Assembly: GCA_021030915.1 (NCBI GenBank)
Contig: JAGEMR010000005.1
Span: forward strand, 248,001 to 312,000
DNA length: 64,000 bases
Direction of reading: 5' to 3'
Origin: Astrothelium macrocarpum
Lineage: Eukaryota; Ascomycota; Dothideomycetes; Trypetheliales; Trypetheliaceae
Under the pieces are notes generated by a model. That model saw only the letters and a list, made by a program, of their open reading frames with translations, had not been told where the DNA came from and made no database searches. Every line of letters begins with the position of its first letter. The first letter of the stretch is position 1. The position numbers and the translations under genes are program-made. This document shows, in pieces, positions 33,823-45,468 of the stretch.

Positions 33823-36562
33823 ACGCACTCCACTGCGTCGAATTCGGTGGTGATTTCTCACAGCAATTTACAATTTGACTTCTAGACGAATCACTTCGAT
33901 CGTCAACTCTTCTTCGTTACATCCCAACTCATTCTCATCTAACGCCGCTCACGAATTTCTATTTTGACGATATCCATGCTTCAATTCTTTCAGCAGTATG
34001 GAGTATGTCGGCCTACTGTTTACTCGCTCACTCAAGGATCCTTGATGCTACCATCCGAATGGTAGAATGAATCTTGGCTGGTGTTTACTCTAGTGTGGCA
34101 TTCTGATACATGTACTCTTGGTGGTGTAAAACAATCTCGTGTGCGAGAAAAAATCGGCCTTTTTTTTTTTTGCGTGTGTTGCATGATACAACCATTTGAG
34201 CTGGTGTTGGGTGCTCAGAGTTCTTGGAAGCTGACAGGACAAAAGATTGGATATCCCGGCTGGTGATGGGTACAAACCGGTGAAATGTTGCGGGTTTACC
34301 TTTTGGTCAGGATGTTTCTTGTGCAACATTTCTGCCTTTCCAACGGTACGCAAGGCTGCTGATTGCAAGCTTGTCGTTCTGGGCAATGGAAATTATTCGG
34401 CGATGTCACAGAATACCTGAGGCGCAGGTACAGGGGGGCAGTAGAAATTCCTGCAGCGAGCTTATGTATTTATTAGGCTATGTTGTTAAGAAATGTGGAG
34501 AAATAAATTTGCACTTAAAATTTTTGGCGTGTGCGCCTCAGCTCGTCCAACACAGCCGCTGCATCAAGAAGCGTATGAGATTGCCATGCATCAATGTCTC
34601 AATTTCCACAGGAGAGGCACGCAATCTATCAGACGAGGGTGTCGTAATGCCATGGCGCTTGCCTAATGGAATTCAAGTCAGAACATCACGCACAGAAGTC
34701 CAAGTCATGATCAAAGCAAAAGGCTCGGCTACTTGCATGATCAATATTGTTCTATCTCGAACCGCGGTTGGATTAGAATTGGCCGTCCCGCTCGAGTGAA
34801 TGAACATGGAAATTTTCACTAGCAAAGCGTCTCTCAAACAAGCTAGGCACTTGGCGGCAATCCAAGCCAACTCTGCAGTCGCTTCCACTGTCACGAGTAA
34901 CGATTTGGGAATGAGGCAATTCCACCTGCGGTAGTCGCGATCTCAGTCGCTACATTAACCACCCGCAAAGGCAGACAAACAACCCTGCACTACACATACC
35001 AGCGCTCAGATCCAGTTAGTGCCCGGCTTTCGCCACCTGTTCCAACAAAGGATCAACCTCACAGGGCGCCAAGGGCGATTCAGCGTCTGTGCTTGTGCTT
35101 AGCAAGTCGAGTCGAGCTCGGGGCCCTGCCCGCTCCCGGGTCATTGTACGCAGAGTGCTCCACCAGCCAATATGCGACCGCACGCGCAAAATAAACCCGG
35201 AGCGACGGGTATAAGCAGAAATGAGCATTCGTCACACAGGGGGGGAGTTCATCGAGGTCCGAGACCGGGGTTGAGGGGGATGACATGGGGAAAGAAAAGA
35301 CCCTCCCTGTCTCTTCTCTAACGAACGAGAGGCTCGGGGGAAAAGAAAAAAAGAAAATCAGCAAGAGATCTGGGAAACGGCAGCTTACAGCTTGGCAGAC
35401 AGCCACGCAAGCAGCCCACTAGGCTCGCCCGCAGCCTCCGAGGTCCCCTAACAGGAGGCCCCTAGGCCGCAAGTAGGAACGCCGACGTCCCGCGTTCAAG
35501 GCGGGCCGAAGCGGGCCTAGCGCCAGATTTCTCTGGCGGGGAGATCCGGTGCGCACTTAGGTCATCGATTGCAACCGGTCAAGAGGCCAGTGCTGGGTGC
35601 CAGTGCTGGTGCCAGTGCTGGTGGCCAGTCACCCAGTTGGGTCATGCTGAATCCTCAAGGGGACCCACAGCGCTTACCAGGAAGCGACGGAGTGCGGCGA
35701 AAGAGCCCGCTCTTAAGACGGCAGGGAAGACAGAAGGAGCTGATCGAGGAGGCGCTGCCAATTTTTGCCCAGTGCCAATGTGGGATGTTTCCAGGGGAAG
35801 ATCGGGGAATAGGAGTCGGACCGAGCGAGAAGGATTTTTTTTGGGGGGGGCAGATGGTCAACGCGCTTGGCAGTGGCATCATGATCTGATGTTTGGGGAA
35901 AAAATTGCCTAGCAAAGCACATATACTGTGGAGATGTCTGTCTCTCTGAAAATTTGCTGCAGCGTGACACAGATGTTGTCGTGAGCATGAACATGACTCT
36001 TCCGGCGCAGATACAGCAGACGCTGTCATGGATTTTCCCTACAAGTGCCGAGATTGCACTGCCGTGATCGCGCAATCTTTCTTATTGTACCACGCGGATA
36101 GACGGAGTCGACCCGTTCAAAAAGAGGAAGGCTGAAGTGTGTACCTGGTACTTACATACGTACACGAGCTTCGCCTGTGACAAACTCGGCAGGCAAAAAA
36201 AAAGGCTCTGAATTTTGGCTTCGGATGAAACGATCATGCATGCAGAGGTCAGCATCGACCTACTGCGGGCCGATGTAGTACAACGTTTCGAAAATGATAT
36301 CCGGCGCAGCGGATGCAGCTTCGAGGATGCACTGAACGCTGGGTCATTATCCCTACAATTTCATGGGAACGCCATCTGCGGGGTGTATCTTCCAACCTTG
36401 TCCATCTCCTTTCCGGACTGAACCTTAGTATACACAGCAGTGCGTCAACTTAGCCCTACGACCCAGCTCGATTGAAGGTTCGTGTTTAGAGAGTCAGGAG
36501 ATAAAGACGGTACGAGGCGAGATATATATCCCTGTACCTTGCGCCTAACAGTCTTGGGGGAG
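33823..36562. other. 2.7 kb region with no supported gene
   Basis: Mixed composition. Around 35010-35560 it is GC-rich with purine-rich runs; 35576-35630 holds a short tandem repeat; 35521-35538 can form a 7-bp stem with a 4-nt loop. Frames of 60-140 codons occur on both strands but begin at non-ATG codons or overlap each other and have no domains. A non-coding transcript or a species-specific gene cannot be excluded. Confidence 0.4.
35576..35632. repeat. Short tandem repeat with unit CCAGTGCTGGTG
   Basis: About four imperfect copies of a 12-nt unit (CCAGTGCTGG plus GTG or GTGC) in a row. Each unit contains the palindrome CCAGTGCTGG, apart from its centre. Flanks are GC-rich and no gene covers it. 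Confidence 0.6.
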
Positions 36563-37841
36563 CTATTTTTTGAGCGCCTGTTCTGGATTCTTCTCAAACG
36601 CCTTGGACCATTTATCATATTCCCTTGCACCTTTAGTCATTACCGATTTCAGGTCGTCTTTCACTTCTGTAATCTCCCATTGCTCATCTTCCCAGTTGCC
36701 TCCAGCCTGGGATGGCGACCACCCAAGGGCCTCTAAGACGTCACTTTCCGTCGGCGGCACGCCGGGGCTTGAAAATAGCTTGGCATCCCGCTCATGGCAC
36801 CGCGAGGCAAGGTACTGTTCAAGGATCTCCAGTCTTGGCGAAGGGGTAAATTTGAGTTTGAGCTCGCCGTCCCCTCCTTGTCCATTTGTGGATGTCAGCC
36901 TCTTTGTGGTAGATCTCGAGATCTTGGCACCCCTGATCGAGGAGTACCTGGCCGACAAAATCAGTTTCGGAGACATTTGCTTCGCCGATATGAAAAACTT
37001 ACAACCAGACCCCATCAATCTCCAACAAGCCACCAAATGGCCAAACGACAGTTGCCAGAATGTCAATCGCAGCCGAGACAGGGAGGAGTCCAGTTGCAAT
37101 AATCGCATCTCTTTGGGCCTTGGATTTTGTCCGAAGCATTGTATTCACAAGCTCGGCACGGATTTCTTCCTCTGTTCCACTGATTGATGATGGCGGATAG
37201 ATGAGCACCATCTCTTCCAAACCCACTGTCTTTTTGGTTGTCTCCTCCTCGGTGATACCATCATCCGCATGCTTGTCACCTTTCGATCCATGATCATCTG
37301 AGGCATTCCCGACGCGGTTGAGAAATTCCAGATTTGCGGTCTTTGTTTGAGACATTGCCCATGCAATGCCTTTTGTTGCCTTGCTCTTGACCCCATGCCA
37401 GCTAGCAGTTTTTGCCGTGCTTGTCTTCGCGGATCGAACCTCCTCCTGCCATTTTCGCTGTATCTTGTGTCTGGACGAGTCAGCTTAGGCTGAAAAGGGG
37501 ATGTGCAAGGGTCCGTACATGCGGGTTTCTTTTTCTCCCTCTGCTGGCTTGGCAAGTGGGGGTGGGGGTGGAGTATAAATCAGGAACCTCTGAGGTACAA
37601 CAGGGGAGCTCGACGAGGCTTGAAGACGTGGTTTAGGAAAGGGGATTAGGTAAGCTACCAGCTTGTGAGGGTCTCTTGTAAAATGAACTGGGTTGGAAGG
37701 ATCATCGTCGTCAAAAGTCCGGTGTTCTCTCCGAGGAGGTAATGGTGGCTGATACTCAGCAGAATACGGCGGAGGTTCAGGATTGAAAGACGACGACTGT
37801 TGTGGAGCATAATAATCTTCGGTCGACGTTTTTGAGTCCAT
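36563..37841 (-). CDS. Conserved-looking fungal protein of unknown function with one hydrophobic helix
   Basis: I do not recognise a named family. Exons in coding order 37519-37841, 37003-37470 and 36563-36947 give 391 aa. The N-terminal 90 residues are Pro/Ser-rich (PPPYSAEYQPPLPPR). A basic helix follows (KIQRKWQEEVRSAK), then EEMVLIYPPSS. A long conserved-type segment NTMLRTKSKAQRDAIIATG runs into a hydrophobic helix GLLPVSAAIDILATVVWPFG and then YSSIRGAKISRSTTKRL. The C-terminus is acidic with ALGWSPSQ. The density of Trp and charged motifs and clean GT-AG splicing argue for a real gene. No signal peptide. A membrane-associated role is possible because of the single hydrophobic helix. Confidence 0.75.
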
Positions 37842-38299
37842 GGAGAATCTCTGCAACCAGTCTTCTCTGAAGCGTCAGGATGTGTGGTGATATGTCTTTA
37901 AAGTCCAGATTCGAAACCAAGGACATGAAGCAAGAGCAGGCGATGACGTACGCACGAGGAAGGCTTTAGCCACACTTTGTTGTGGCGCACCACTCGGGAG
38001 AACAACCGCTAATATGGTTGGGTCAAACGATGCATCCAATCATGAGAGGCGATGCATTTATGGAAACCAACCGTGCAGAAGACGTCACCATTTTCCACAC
38101 TGCAAATACGGGCAAACTTCATCCCCATCGGAGCTTCCATGTGCTAAAACAGGTTGTAAATCGGGCCCGAAATGGGTCCGACCTACCGTTGATGGTCGAC
38201 ATCAGCCCTTTTGTTAAAGGAACAAAGCTCACAACTCATCTCTATAGCAGACGATTCCGATTTCTATAACCAAACTCCAATTTCAAACTCCAAAGCACG
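37842..38299. promoter_or_regulatory. Divergent promoter region, unknown gene / DUF1295 gene
   Basis: 458 bp between two head-to-head ATGs. A long plus frame from 37982 has only GTG at its start and no domain, so it is treated as promoter. Confidence 0.45.
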
Positions 38300-39422
38300 A
38301 TGGCCTTGAACGCCTTCCTCCGGTTGACCTCCTTCCGGTCGCCTTTCCTGAGCACACTGGTTCCCAGCATTGCATTGTCGTACGGGATTCAGAGCTTTGT
38401 TGCAGTACCATCCATCCTTGCTCATTCCGAACGTTTCTACGATGCTTCTGGCTCCGTCACATATCTCATGTGCACTGCTGCCAGTCTCTATCTTCCTACC
38501 TTGCGAGCTCGTGCTGCTGCTGCCGCGGCAGGCCAGGTCAAGCCAGCCTGGCCAAGTCTCATAGCTAGCTTGAGTGGGAAAGGGGGTGTGAATGCGTGGA
38601 ATTGGCGCCAAGTCGCGTTGAGTGCTGCAGTATCGTTGTGGGCTATGAGACGTAAGTAGCCTACTTTTATGTGACAATTTTAATAGAGGTGACGCGCTTT
38701 CTCTGGCGTTGAGTTCGCTAAGTTGTACGTACAGTCGGTTCCTTCCTCTACCGGAGAATTACCTCCGACGGGAAAGATAGTCGCTTTGATAGTATTCGTG
38801 ATTCTCCCCCTAAATTCGCGGGAGCATTCTTTGCCCAAGCAACATGGGTCTCACTATGTCTAATGCCTGTTCTTGCCCTAAACTCCATCCCTGCAACTGC
38901 GTTCGCTGCACTTCCCACTGCAATCACAATCACCGACATAATTGGCTTGGCATTATACATTGGTGGCATAAGTTTCGAATCTGTTGCTGATTCGCAAAAG
39001 AGTCAATGGTCGCAAGAGAAAAAGGAGAAGAAGCACAGTGAGGAGTTTTTGACGCGTGGTCTTTGGAGCAAAAGCCGACATCCCAATTATTTTGGAGAAA
39101 GCACGCTATGGACAGGCATTGCAACGACGGCTGGAGGCGTACTGGCTAGCAGCGTTGGCCAAACTGCCATGGGATTAGGAGGTGGAGTCGGAGGAATACT
39201 TTCTGCAGTGGCTTTGGCTGCTGTTAGCCCAGCTTTCGTCACCTTCCTGCTTTTTAAAGTCAGCGGTATTCCGCTTTCAGAATCCAAGGTGACGCTCTAT
39301 ATGTTCCCATCGCAATCTTTCGGCTATACTAACGAATAAAACAGTATGACAAGAGATTTGGGGATAGGAAAGATTACCAGGAGTGGAAAAAGAACACACC
39401 AATGTTTTTCCCGAAGTTGTAG
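38300..39422 (+). CDS. DUF1295 membrane protein (steroid 5-alpha-reductase-like fold)
   Basis: Polytopic membrane protein related to the C-terminal part of 3-oxo-5-alpha-steroid 4-dehydrogenases. Exons 38300-38651, 38735-39288 and 39345-39422 give 327 aa with about six hydrophobic spans. The family signature is RGLWSKSRHPNYFGES, which in relatives contributes to NADPH binding. Before it comes SFESVADSQKSQWSQEKK, as in bacterial and fungal DUF1295 proteins; the end is YQEWKKNTPMFFP. The second intron carries a perfect TACTAAC branch point just before its acceptor. Substrate unknown; a lipid or sterol intermediate is the family expectation. Confidence 0.88.
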
Positions 39423-39978
39423 AGGTCGCTTGAGATCTAGTCAACAATGTTGTCATGAAATCTATTGCGTGGTCATAAAGCGCCGAGAAGCGTATTCACA
39501 AGGCGAAAAATCTATTATCAATGTAAGAGTGCCAAAATCACTTCTGTTCAGGAAGCCCAAGTTCGACATGTATCAAACAGGAAACTCGGAGAATTCAGCA
39601 AGTTTTATGTTTTAGGGCAATAATTTTGGATTGTTGGGTAGACACTGTGGTTCTTTATGAATGTGATGGGGTAATCGTACACAACCCAGACGCTCTTTAG
39701 GATAGTAAGAGAGCAGAAGTCCTAATCTCCTCAATCCGTATGTTCAATATGGAGGTACATTCGCCCTGACAAATTGACGTTGCTACCTCAAAAAGAAACA
39801 CAGTTCACAAACTGCAGCAGAGTGCGGCGATCTATTACACCACGATAAATCTGTGGCTGTACATGATGAATAGGTATGCTCTGGATACCGCTCAGTAACC
39901 CAGCTCCTCCTAGACATTTTTTAGAGCCCACAATAAAGTGAAGCATGTGTATCATTCAATCACGAGGCGATATCAAGA
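39423..39978. other. Intergenic region between convergent DUF1295 and F-box-like genes
   Basis: 3' flanks of both genes, AT-rich. An 89-codon frame at 39346 is the shadow of the last DUF1295 exon and its flank. No gene seen. Confidence 0.5.
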
Positions 39979-41451
39979 CTACAAATCATAAGCGACATAG
40001 TTCCTGCCACGATTGCACCCACTGCTACACTCCCGCCACTCCACGTCTCCATCGAATCCCCACTTTCGCTCTGGCGGTCTCCTCGATAGCCATTCATCGA
40101 CGTCAACTTCTTCGCCGGTGGTTTCTGGTATCACCCAATGATAGATCTCGAGCTGTACGCCTACAGCCTCCGCTTTCCGGAATAATGCTCGGAGTTGATC
40201 TTTGCCGAAGCAATCTCTGTCGCATCGGATGGAAAGCCGATTCAACTCCGCAAACTTTTCGCGTCTCTGCTGAAAAAGCACATCCAGATTCTTGAAAAAG
40301 GCATCCGGTTCCTCGTCTGCATGTGTGACTTGGAGATTTGCGATTTGTGGGGGAAGAAACTGCACAAGCCGATTATCCGAAGTCTGCATATTATCTTCAT
40401 CGAGGCCAAACAGAAAGAATGTGTCGATCGCCACCCTTTTGAGGACATTGAATTCGCTTAGGGATTGGATTGGGCTTAATTCATCGTCAAAAGAAGGTAC
40501 AGCTTTAAGGTTATCATGGTCAAGTTGCTCGAGTCTCAGGTCACGCAAGGTCTCTTTGTGAATGGCAAGTGCCTCGTGGATCGCCGGCCAATCATTGCTA
40601 GCCTCGGAAAGAAAACCCTCTCCGATTTCGTAGCCAAAGGCCTCAAGATGTTCGCAACTCTGAAGCAGATTGGTTAAGTCCTTCGCTGTAAGCTTGCAGT
40701 CTCGCATCTCAATGCTTCTGCAAGTGCTCGTGCGCTTAGGTAGACTCATAGAACCCCCTTGCTCTGCGTCCGCGTCATCTTCATCTTCTTTTGGTGAGCC
40801 AAAGCGGTGCAAGTACACGTCGCGTATCTGAGGCAAATAGAATATCCAAGCAATATGCTCTGGTTCAAGGCCGTATTGGTTGTCACCAAATGCAGCCATA
40901 ACCGTATGGAGGTTTTGAAGTGCAGGTCTCTTGTCATAGGGATGCTCTTTCCGGACAATTCTACTTAGCTGTCTTGTTACGTAGTCCGGTCTCATTGGTA
41001 TTTCCATGTCTAGTGTTTGTAGGTTGGTGAGTTGGGCTAGGAAAAATGGCATAATACAATCTTCAAACACAGGGAGCGATGCATCTTCTAGCCACTTCGC
41101 TTTCTCTTCCTCGGACTGGGCCGCCCTCTCAATTGCATCTTTGATCTCTAGCTCCGGGTCCTTGGGTTCTTCATAGACCACAGGTCTTTCACGAGAGTCC
41201 TCCCATGACAACCGGATGGACAGATGTTTGACATTCTTCGCAACCCATGGTTTACGAAGGAACAGGCATGTGAGAGGCCGAAAGCCAACAATTGGCGTTT
41301 CCAAATGATCGCAGCTCAGTTCTACTGATCCATATAGGTAAGGGATCGCGATTTGATAGAATGACTTATTGCAAAGACAAAAGTTGGAAAGAGTGCCTCG
41401 ATCAGCAAAGCTAAATATAATTTGAAGTGTTTCTGGGGGAAGTTGTGACAT
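39979..41451 (-). CDS. F-box-like protein with leucine-rich C-terminal region
   Basis: Single exon, 490 aa. The N-terminus LPPETLQIIFSFADRGTLSN followed by CLCNKSFYQIAIPYLYGSVEL is an F-box-like motif, expected to bind Skp1 in an SCF ubiquitin ligase. The remainder has irregular leucine-rich segments (LTNLQTLDMEIP, LHTVMAAFG, LRDLRLEQLDHDNLK, FAELNRLSIRC), typical of fungal F-box proteins that recognise substrates. The frame is open 13 codons upstream but begins at TTG; the ATG at 41451 directly precedes the F-box. No partner is visible nearby. Confidence 0.85.
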   Translation of the reverse strand: MSQLPPETLQIIFSFADRGTLSNFCLCNKSFYQIAIPYLYGSVELSCDHLETPIVGFRPLTCLFLRKPWVAKNVKHLSIRLSWEDSRERPVVYEEPKDPELEIKDAIERAAQSEEEKAKWLEDASLPVFEDCIMPFFLAQLTNLQTLDMEIPMRPDYVTRQLSRIVRKEHPYDKRPALQNLHTVMAAFGDNQYGLEPEHIAWIFYLPQIRDVYLHRFGSPKEDEDDADAEQGGSMSLPKRTSTCRSIEMRDCKLTAKDLTNLLQSCEHLEAFGYEIGEGFLSEASNDWPAIHEALAIHKETLRDLRLEQLDHDNLKAVPSFDDELSPIQSLSEFNVLKRVAIDTFFLFGLDEDNMQTSDNRLVQFLPPQIANLQVTHADEEPDAFFKNLDVLFQQRREKFAELNRLSIRCDRDCFGKDQLRALFRKAEAVGVQLEIYHWVIPETTGEEVDVDEWLSRRPPERKWGFDGDVEWRECSSGCNRGRNYVAYDL

Positions 41452-42976
41452 TATGTTCAGTGCAATGCTCAGGAGTATAGAAGGAATCAAGAAGGTGCTA
41501 TAGATACGTCAACGTAGCGTAATTTAAAAAATTGACTGAAAATTCTCCGCACTACCAGAGAGTGGCAGTTGAGAACTTATGAGCATTTTGCGTGACAAGT
41601 GGCCGAATTATTCTATACCATGCACGAATGCTCTTGGAACGTATGTAATAGCGAGTCACTTACCTAACAAGTGATTCAATGAGGACACGCGTGCGATATT
41701 CCTACCGTGTTGGGCCCGTATAAGGGAGGGAGCTGAAGCACACACGCGATCAACGGATGTTTCTAGCCTCACTTCAGGAGCGGATAGTAGCCTACGCGAT
41801 GGAAGATTATCTATCCTTGTTTGATGTTCCGAATTCCCAGGCGAGAGAGAGAGAATTGGACAGCACGCCTGACTAATTTGGTACTTTAATCTGCGCACTT
41901 CGGAAATAGTTGGACGCCTGGTTGCTGGTCACGGCGGGAACCAATTTGGGGGCTTTCCTTCACTCAGCCGCTTCCAACTTCTCTTCCTCACCACAGCATT
42001 GTCTGATATACTCGGTGATTGTTGCCTACTACAACGAATAGAATTAGGTGGTAGAGGCTTTGAACCCCTTGGGAGTATTATTACATTTATGAAATTTTGG
42101 CTGCCAGGAAATTCCACGTGCAACAGTGCAGTACTTGAATTTACATTTTTAGCTAATGCTACCCAACTTACTAGCTACTTCTTGCTTGCCATTGAGGCTC
42201 AGGAGCTTTGGGGCCTGATCACTTGCATTTCCGTATTCAGCCAACATCAAGACGAGTCAAAAGGCCAAACATGGCAAGTCTATTACCGTATTCACACGTT
42301 TCCGCCGCCCTACCGGCGTTCTTTCATATGTTGGCTGGCTAGGTACGCACGCCCTCGCTCGTGTAGTCTACCTGCAACTTTCAACTTGTTTGCGAAAAGC
42401 TCGAGTCAATCCAACGTCGCTCTTGTGGAGCCCTCAAGAGTCATTTGACCAATCACATATGTGCATGCAAAGAGAGAACGCCATCATATAGATGGAAGTC
42501 ATCATGTGCCCACCAAATCAACGTATTTTTGGCCGGTCGATCTTCCTATCCAATGTCTCATCAACACAGACGCTCTAATCCATTGGCCGACACGTTTGCA
42601 CAAGTATCTTTTCGTATTGCAGTACAGCAAGATTCTCCCAATCGTCTGACGATCTTCCTTTCCTTGGTCCAGTGGAGCCATGGAGTAACCCATGTTCATG
42701 ATGTCAGGTAATTATATTGCGCCGAGAAAGTTCATGGCTTCAAAGTCTAGCCACGTAGAGGTGAGTTATGAACTACTGGCGGTGGAAATGGTGTTTCTAC
42801 TTGTATATAAACGTTCTTGACAAACAGAGAGGTCTTGGTTATTCACAAGCAGCCTGGTGCTTTTCCTATTTCTCTCATTCTTTAGAAAATAACGATAGAG
42901 CGGGCTCTATCATTTTCAATCTAATTCTGTTCCAATCATTGTCATTTCTCCAAATAGTGGCTCAGTACGCTACACG
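41452..42976. other. Intergenic region between two divergent genes, with a TATA box near its end
   Basis: 1.5 kb. The right end is the promoter of the secreted protein at 42977. TATATAAA at 42804-42811 lies 166 bp before its ATG. Frames at 41999-42448 and 42445-42711 have no domain. No other gene seen. Confidence 0.5.
42804..42811 (+). promoter_or_regulatory. Probable TATA box of the secreted WW-like protein gene
   Basis: TATATAAA 166 bp upstream of the ATG at 42977. A consensus TATA box is uncommon among the housekeeping promoters in this window and suggests inducible expression. Confidence 0.45.
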
Positions 42977-44266
42977 ATGAAGCTCTCTGCAGCTTTATCA
43001 ACGGTCCTTATCTTAGGAACAAGCACCCTACTCAAGGCTCTTCCTATACAAGATGCTCAACCAGAAGATCGTACTTCTGAGCTGGTTGGGAGGGCGGCCG
43101 ATGGCATGGATAGCCAATCCGCCGACTCGAGCCTCGACATAATCGAAAGAACAAACGACGGCGCCAGCTTGTTAGACAAGTTGCCTTCCCTCTTTCGTCG
43201 AGGTAAAGACAAAGGCAAAGGTAAGGAGAAAGCACCGACGATAGAAGAGATTGTGAAGGGGCCAAAGGTCAGAAGATATGGATACGATGGATGGGAGATC
43301 ACCGAAAACTTTTTCCTTTTTGTACACAATCAGCAATACCACGCTCTAGATGTTTTCGATTATGACCGGGAAAGGCATATTGCAACATCGCACCTTGCTG
43401 CTGCATATCCTGCCCTGAGTTCCGCCGAGGGTTCAGCCAAGCAGCCCTATGTCGGGGCCTCTAGATATGAGAACGCTCTACACCGGGATTGGTCTGGGAA
43501 TTCGAAGAAGCCCACAACCGTGGAGGGCATTATGAAACACCTGGAATTCCCGGTTCCTCCAGGATGTCGTAATGGCGAGAAGATGACCCACGAAGAAGTA
43601 CGCTCTTTCCATAGACCATGTACGGCAGCCCAGTTAACAATTTGTTCCTAGTTTATGCCGGCATCTTTGAAACCCGCTAACCAGCCTGATGAGGAACGTT
43701 TTATACAAGGCGCATTCGTTCCAGGTGATGAGCAAGGCTATCAAGGCAGGGTGCTTAATAGGAACAATCGGATGGCCGAAAGGATTGAAGCAGAACTCAG
43801 GCTTCATTATCGAATTCAACGTTACGAGTACCATGCCAATATACCAAGCGTGAAGTGAGTGGACTGCCCTCCTTACCAAGTTCCATATATTACTGCAAAT
43901 ACTTACATGTTGGTACACTGCAGGAGTTCCAGGTTTGGAATGTTTAGGCAAATGTACAAGTATTACCAAGAATATCGCTTCTTTTACGATACCAATCCCC
44001 AGTTCAAAGGCACAAATCTCCAGCGCTACCGGGGTCTTTACGTTCCCAAAGATGAAATTAAAGGAAAACCTGCCGAATCTCAGGCAGAATCTTCAACTGC
44101 TGCATCGTCTTCTAATACTCAGCTCGTGCGTTATGGCAACTGGATCCGGCTCCCTAACGAAAGGACGCATCGTTACTACTGGTTCAATGAAGTTGATGGT
44201 TCAACATCGTCGGAAAAGCCATCACACAAGGACAAATACCAAGACAATACTAGAACCAGTGAGTAG
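42977..44266 (+). CDS. Secreted protein of unknown function with a degenerate WW-like C-terminal module
   Basis: Exons 42977-43597, 43652-43854 and 43924-44266 give 388 aa. Residues 1-21 (MKLSAALSTVLILGTSTLLKA) form a signal peptide. A dibasic LFRRGKDKGKGKEK stretch near residue 75 could be a Kex2-type processing site. The central part is rich in Tyr, Arg and Asn (ENFFLFVHNQQYHALDVF, RMAERIEAELRLHYRIQRY) and unrecognised. At residues 345-374 is YGNWIRLPNERTHRYYWFNE plus VDGSTSSEKP, which follows the WW-domain pattern except that the second Trp is Ser (codon 44210-44212). The first intron was placed at 43598-43651 because a donor at 43620 would leave a 32-nt intron. Effector-like in layout; not a recognised toxin family. 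Confidence 0.72.
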
Positions 44267-45468
44267 GAGGGGATGAAGGACCCAGACCATTGACTCGAAA
44301 TCCTATAGATAGTAGGCATTCGTTCTGTTCTGTGCATACATACAGTCTACACTAGGTCATTCTTTCCCCGCATCGTCGTTCGTTTCCATTACTGTTCCAT
44401 ATACCCAATCTTGTCTTTCGTTTCGTGCTTGTTCTGTAGTGATACTATCGTTTCTTTAAAAAATCCTTTCGTAATATTCATCATTGTCATTCCTTAATAT
44501 TATTGTCATGCACTCAGGCATAGCGATCGAGAAAGTATAATTGTTCCTAGTTAGCATCGAGATGCAGCATCGGTCACGGTATCAGAGACTGGTAAAAAGA
44601 CAATTCCGTAGACAACAGTTGCTCAATGTCCCTCGCGGGAATGCTCGTCCAAGTTATCAAAGTCAGCGACCAGAAAGTCATGTTTCAACTAATTTTGACG
44701 ACCGCCTTTCAAAATGCAAAAAGGCCCGATTGGTCCAAACTGCATCCTTGTAAATCTACCACGCCACCAGCGTTAAAAATTGACAAGGTAAAAAGCATGG
44801 TAGCGAACAAGCTGTAGCCTCGTTTTCATGTTGCATCTGGCTTTAATTAGAAACTTCTTTCATCATTCGGTCCGCAATGACACCCGGTCAACATTTGGCC
44901 GCAGCCCATCCTTGGACGTGAAACACGATCGCCTGCGGTCTACATTGCAACTCAAGGCTGGCTCAAAGATTAGCGCGCGAACTTGAAGCAGCCTGGGTAT
45001 TCAGACCTAGATTTCATCAACGACTGGATGTTGGATTTCAGAGCGACGACAAGAATCTCGTTTGTGTCGGACGAGGATAACGACGTGAAAAAGGTTCAAA
45101 AATAACAGCAAGTTCTTAAAGTGTTGGCCTACTAGCACCTCACCATGATTTATATATTAATTGTAATAAATATCCCATTCACCTAGCGTGCATGGCGCAG
45201 GCAGTTCATAGATGTAAGCGGTAGGATTTTGTGACACAGGCGTATGAAAACATGCCATTTTAAAAATGAGGACGTGAATCTTCGACTGAGTAACTTCTCT
45301 GTTAGGCTTTGGAACCTCGAGATTGCTACATTTGACTAGATTTGGACACGTAGGTCCAGCTCTTCAATGTCTGCTTCAAGTTTGGGAAGCAAGAGCTCAG
45401 CTACGAACGCTTTTGGTGTGCTAACGAAGGTCCACATGACATAGGCCAAACTCTGCCCCAAATAGATT
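44267..45468. other. Intergenic region between convergent secreted protein and carboxylesterase genes
   Basis: 1.2 kb of 3' flank. A frame at 44541-44753 lacks domain support. No gene seen. Confidence 0.45.

Noticed and set aside
35569..36075. Frames on both strands around 35.6-36.0 kb
   Set aside because: Non-ATG starts, mutual overlap, and a tandem repeat in the sequence. No protein support.
37982..38269. 95-codon frame upstream of the DUF1295 gene
   Set aside because: Opens at GTG, no domain, and lies in the promoter between two divergent genes.
43620..43651. 32-nt intron in the secreted WW-like gene
   Set aside because: Too short for fungal splicing; the donor at 43598 gives a 54-nt intron and keeps the frame.
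42977..44266. Secreted protein as a known toxin (for example ADP-ribosyltransferase)
   Set aside because: No Arg...Ser-Thr-Ser...Glu pattern or other toxin-family motif is visible.
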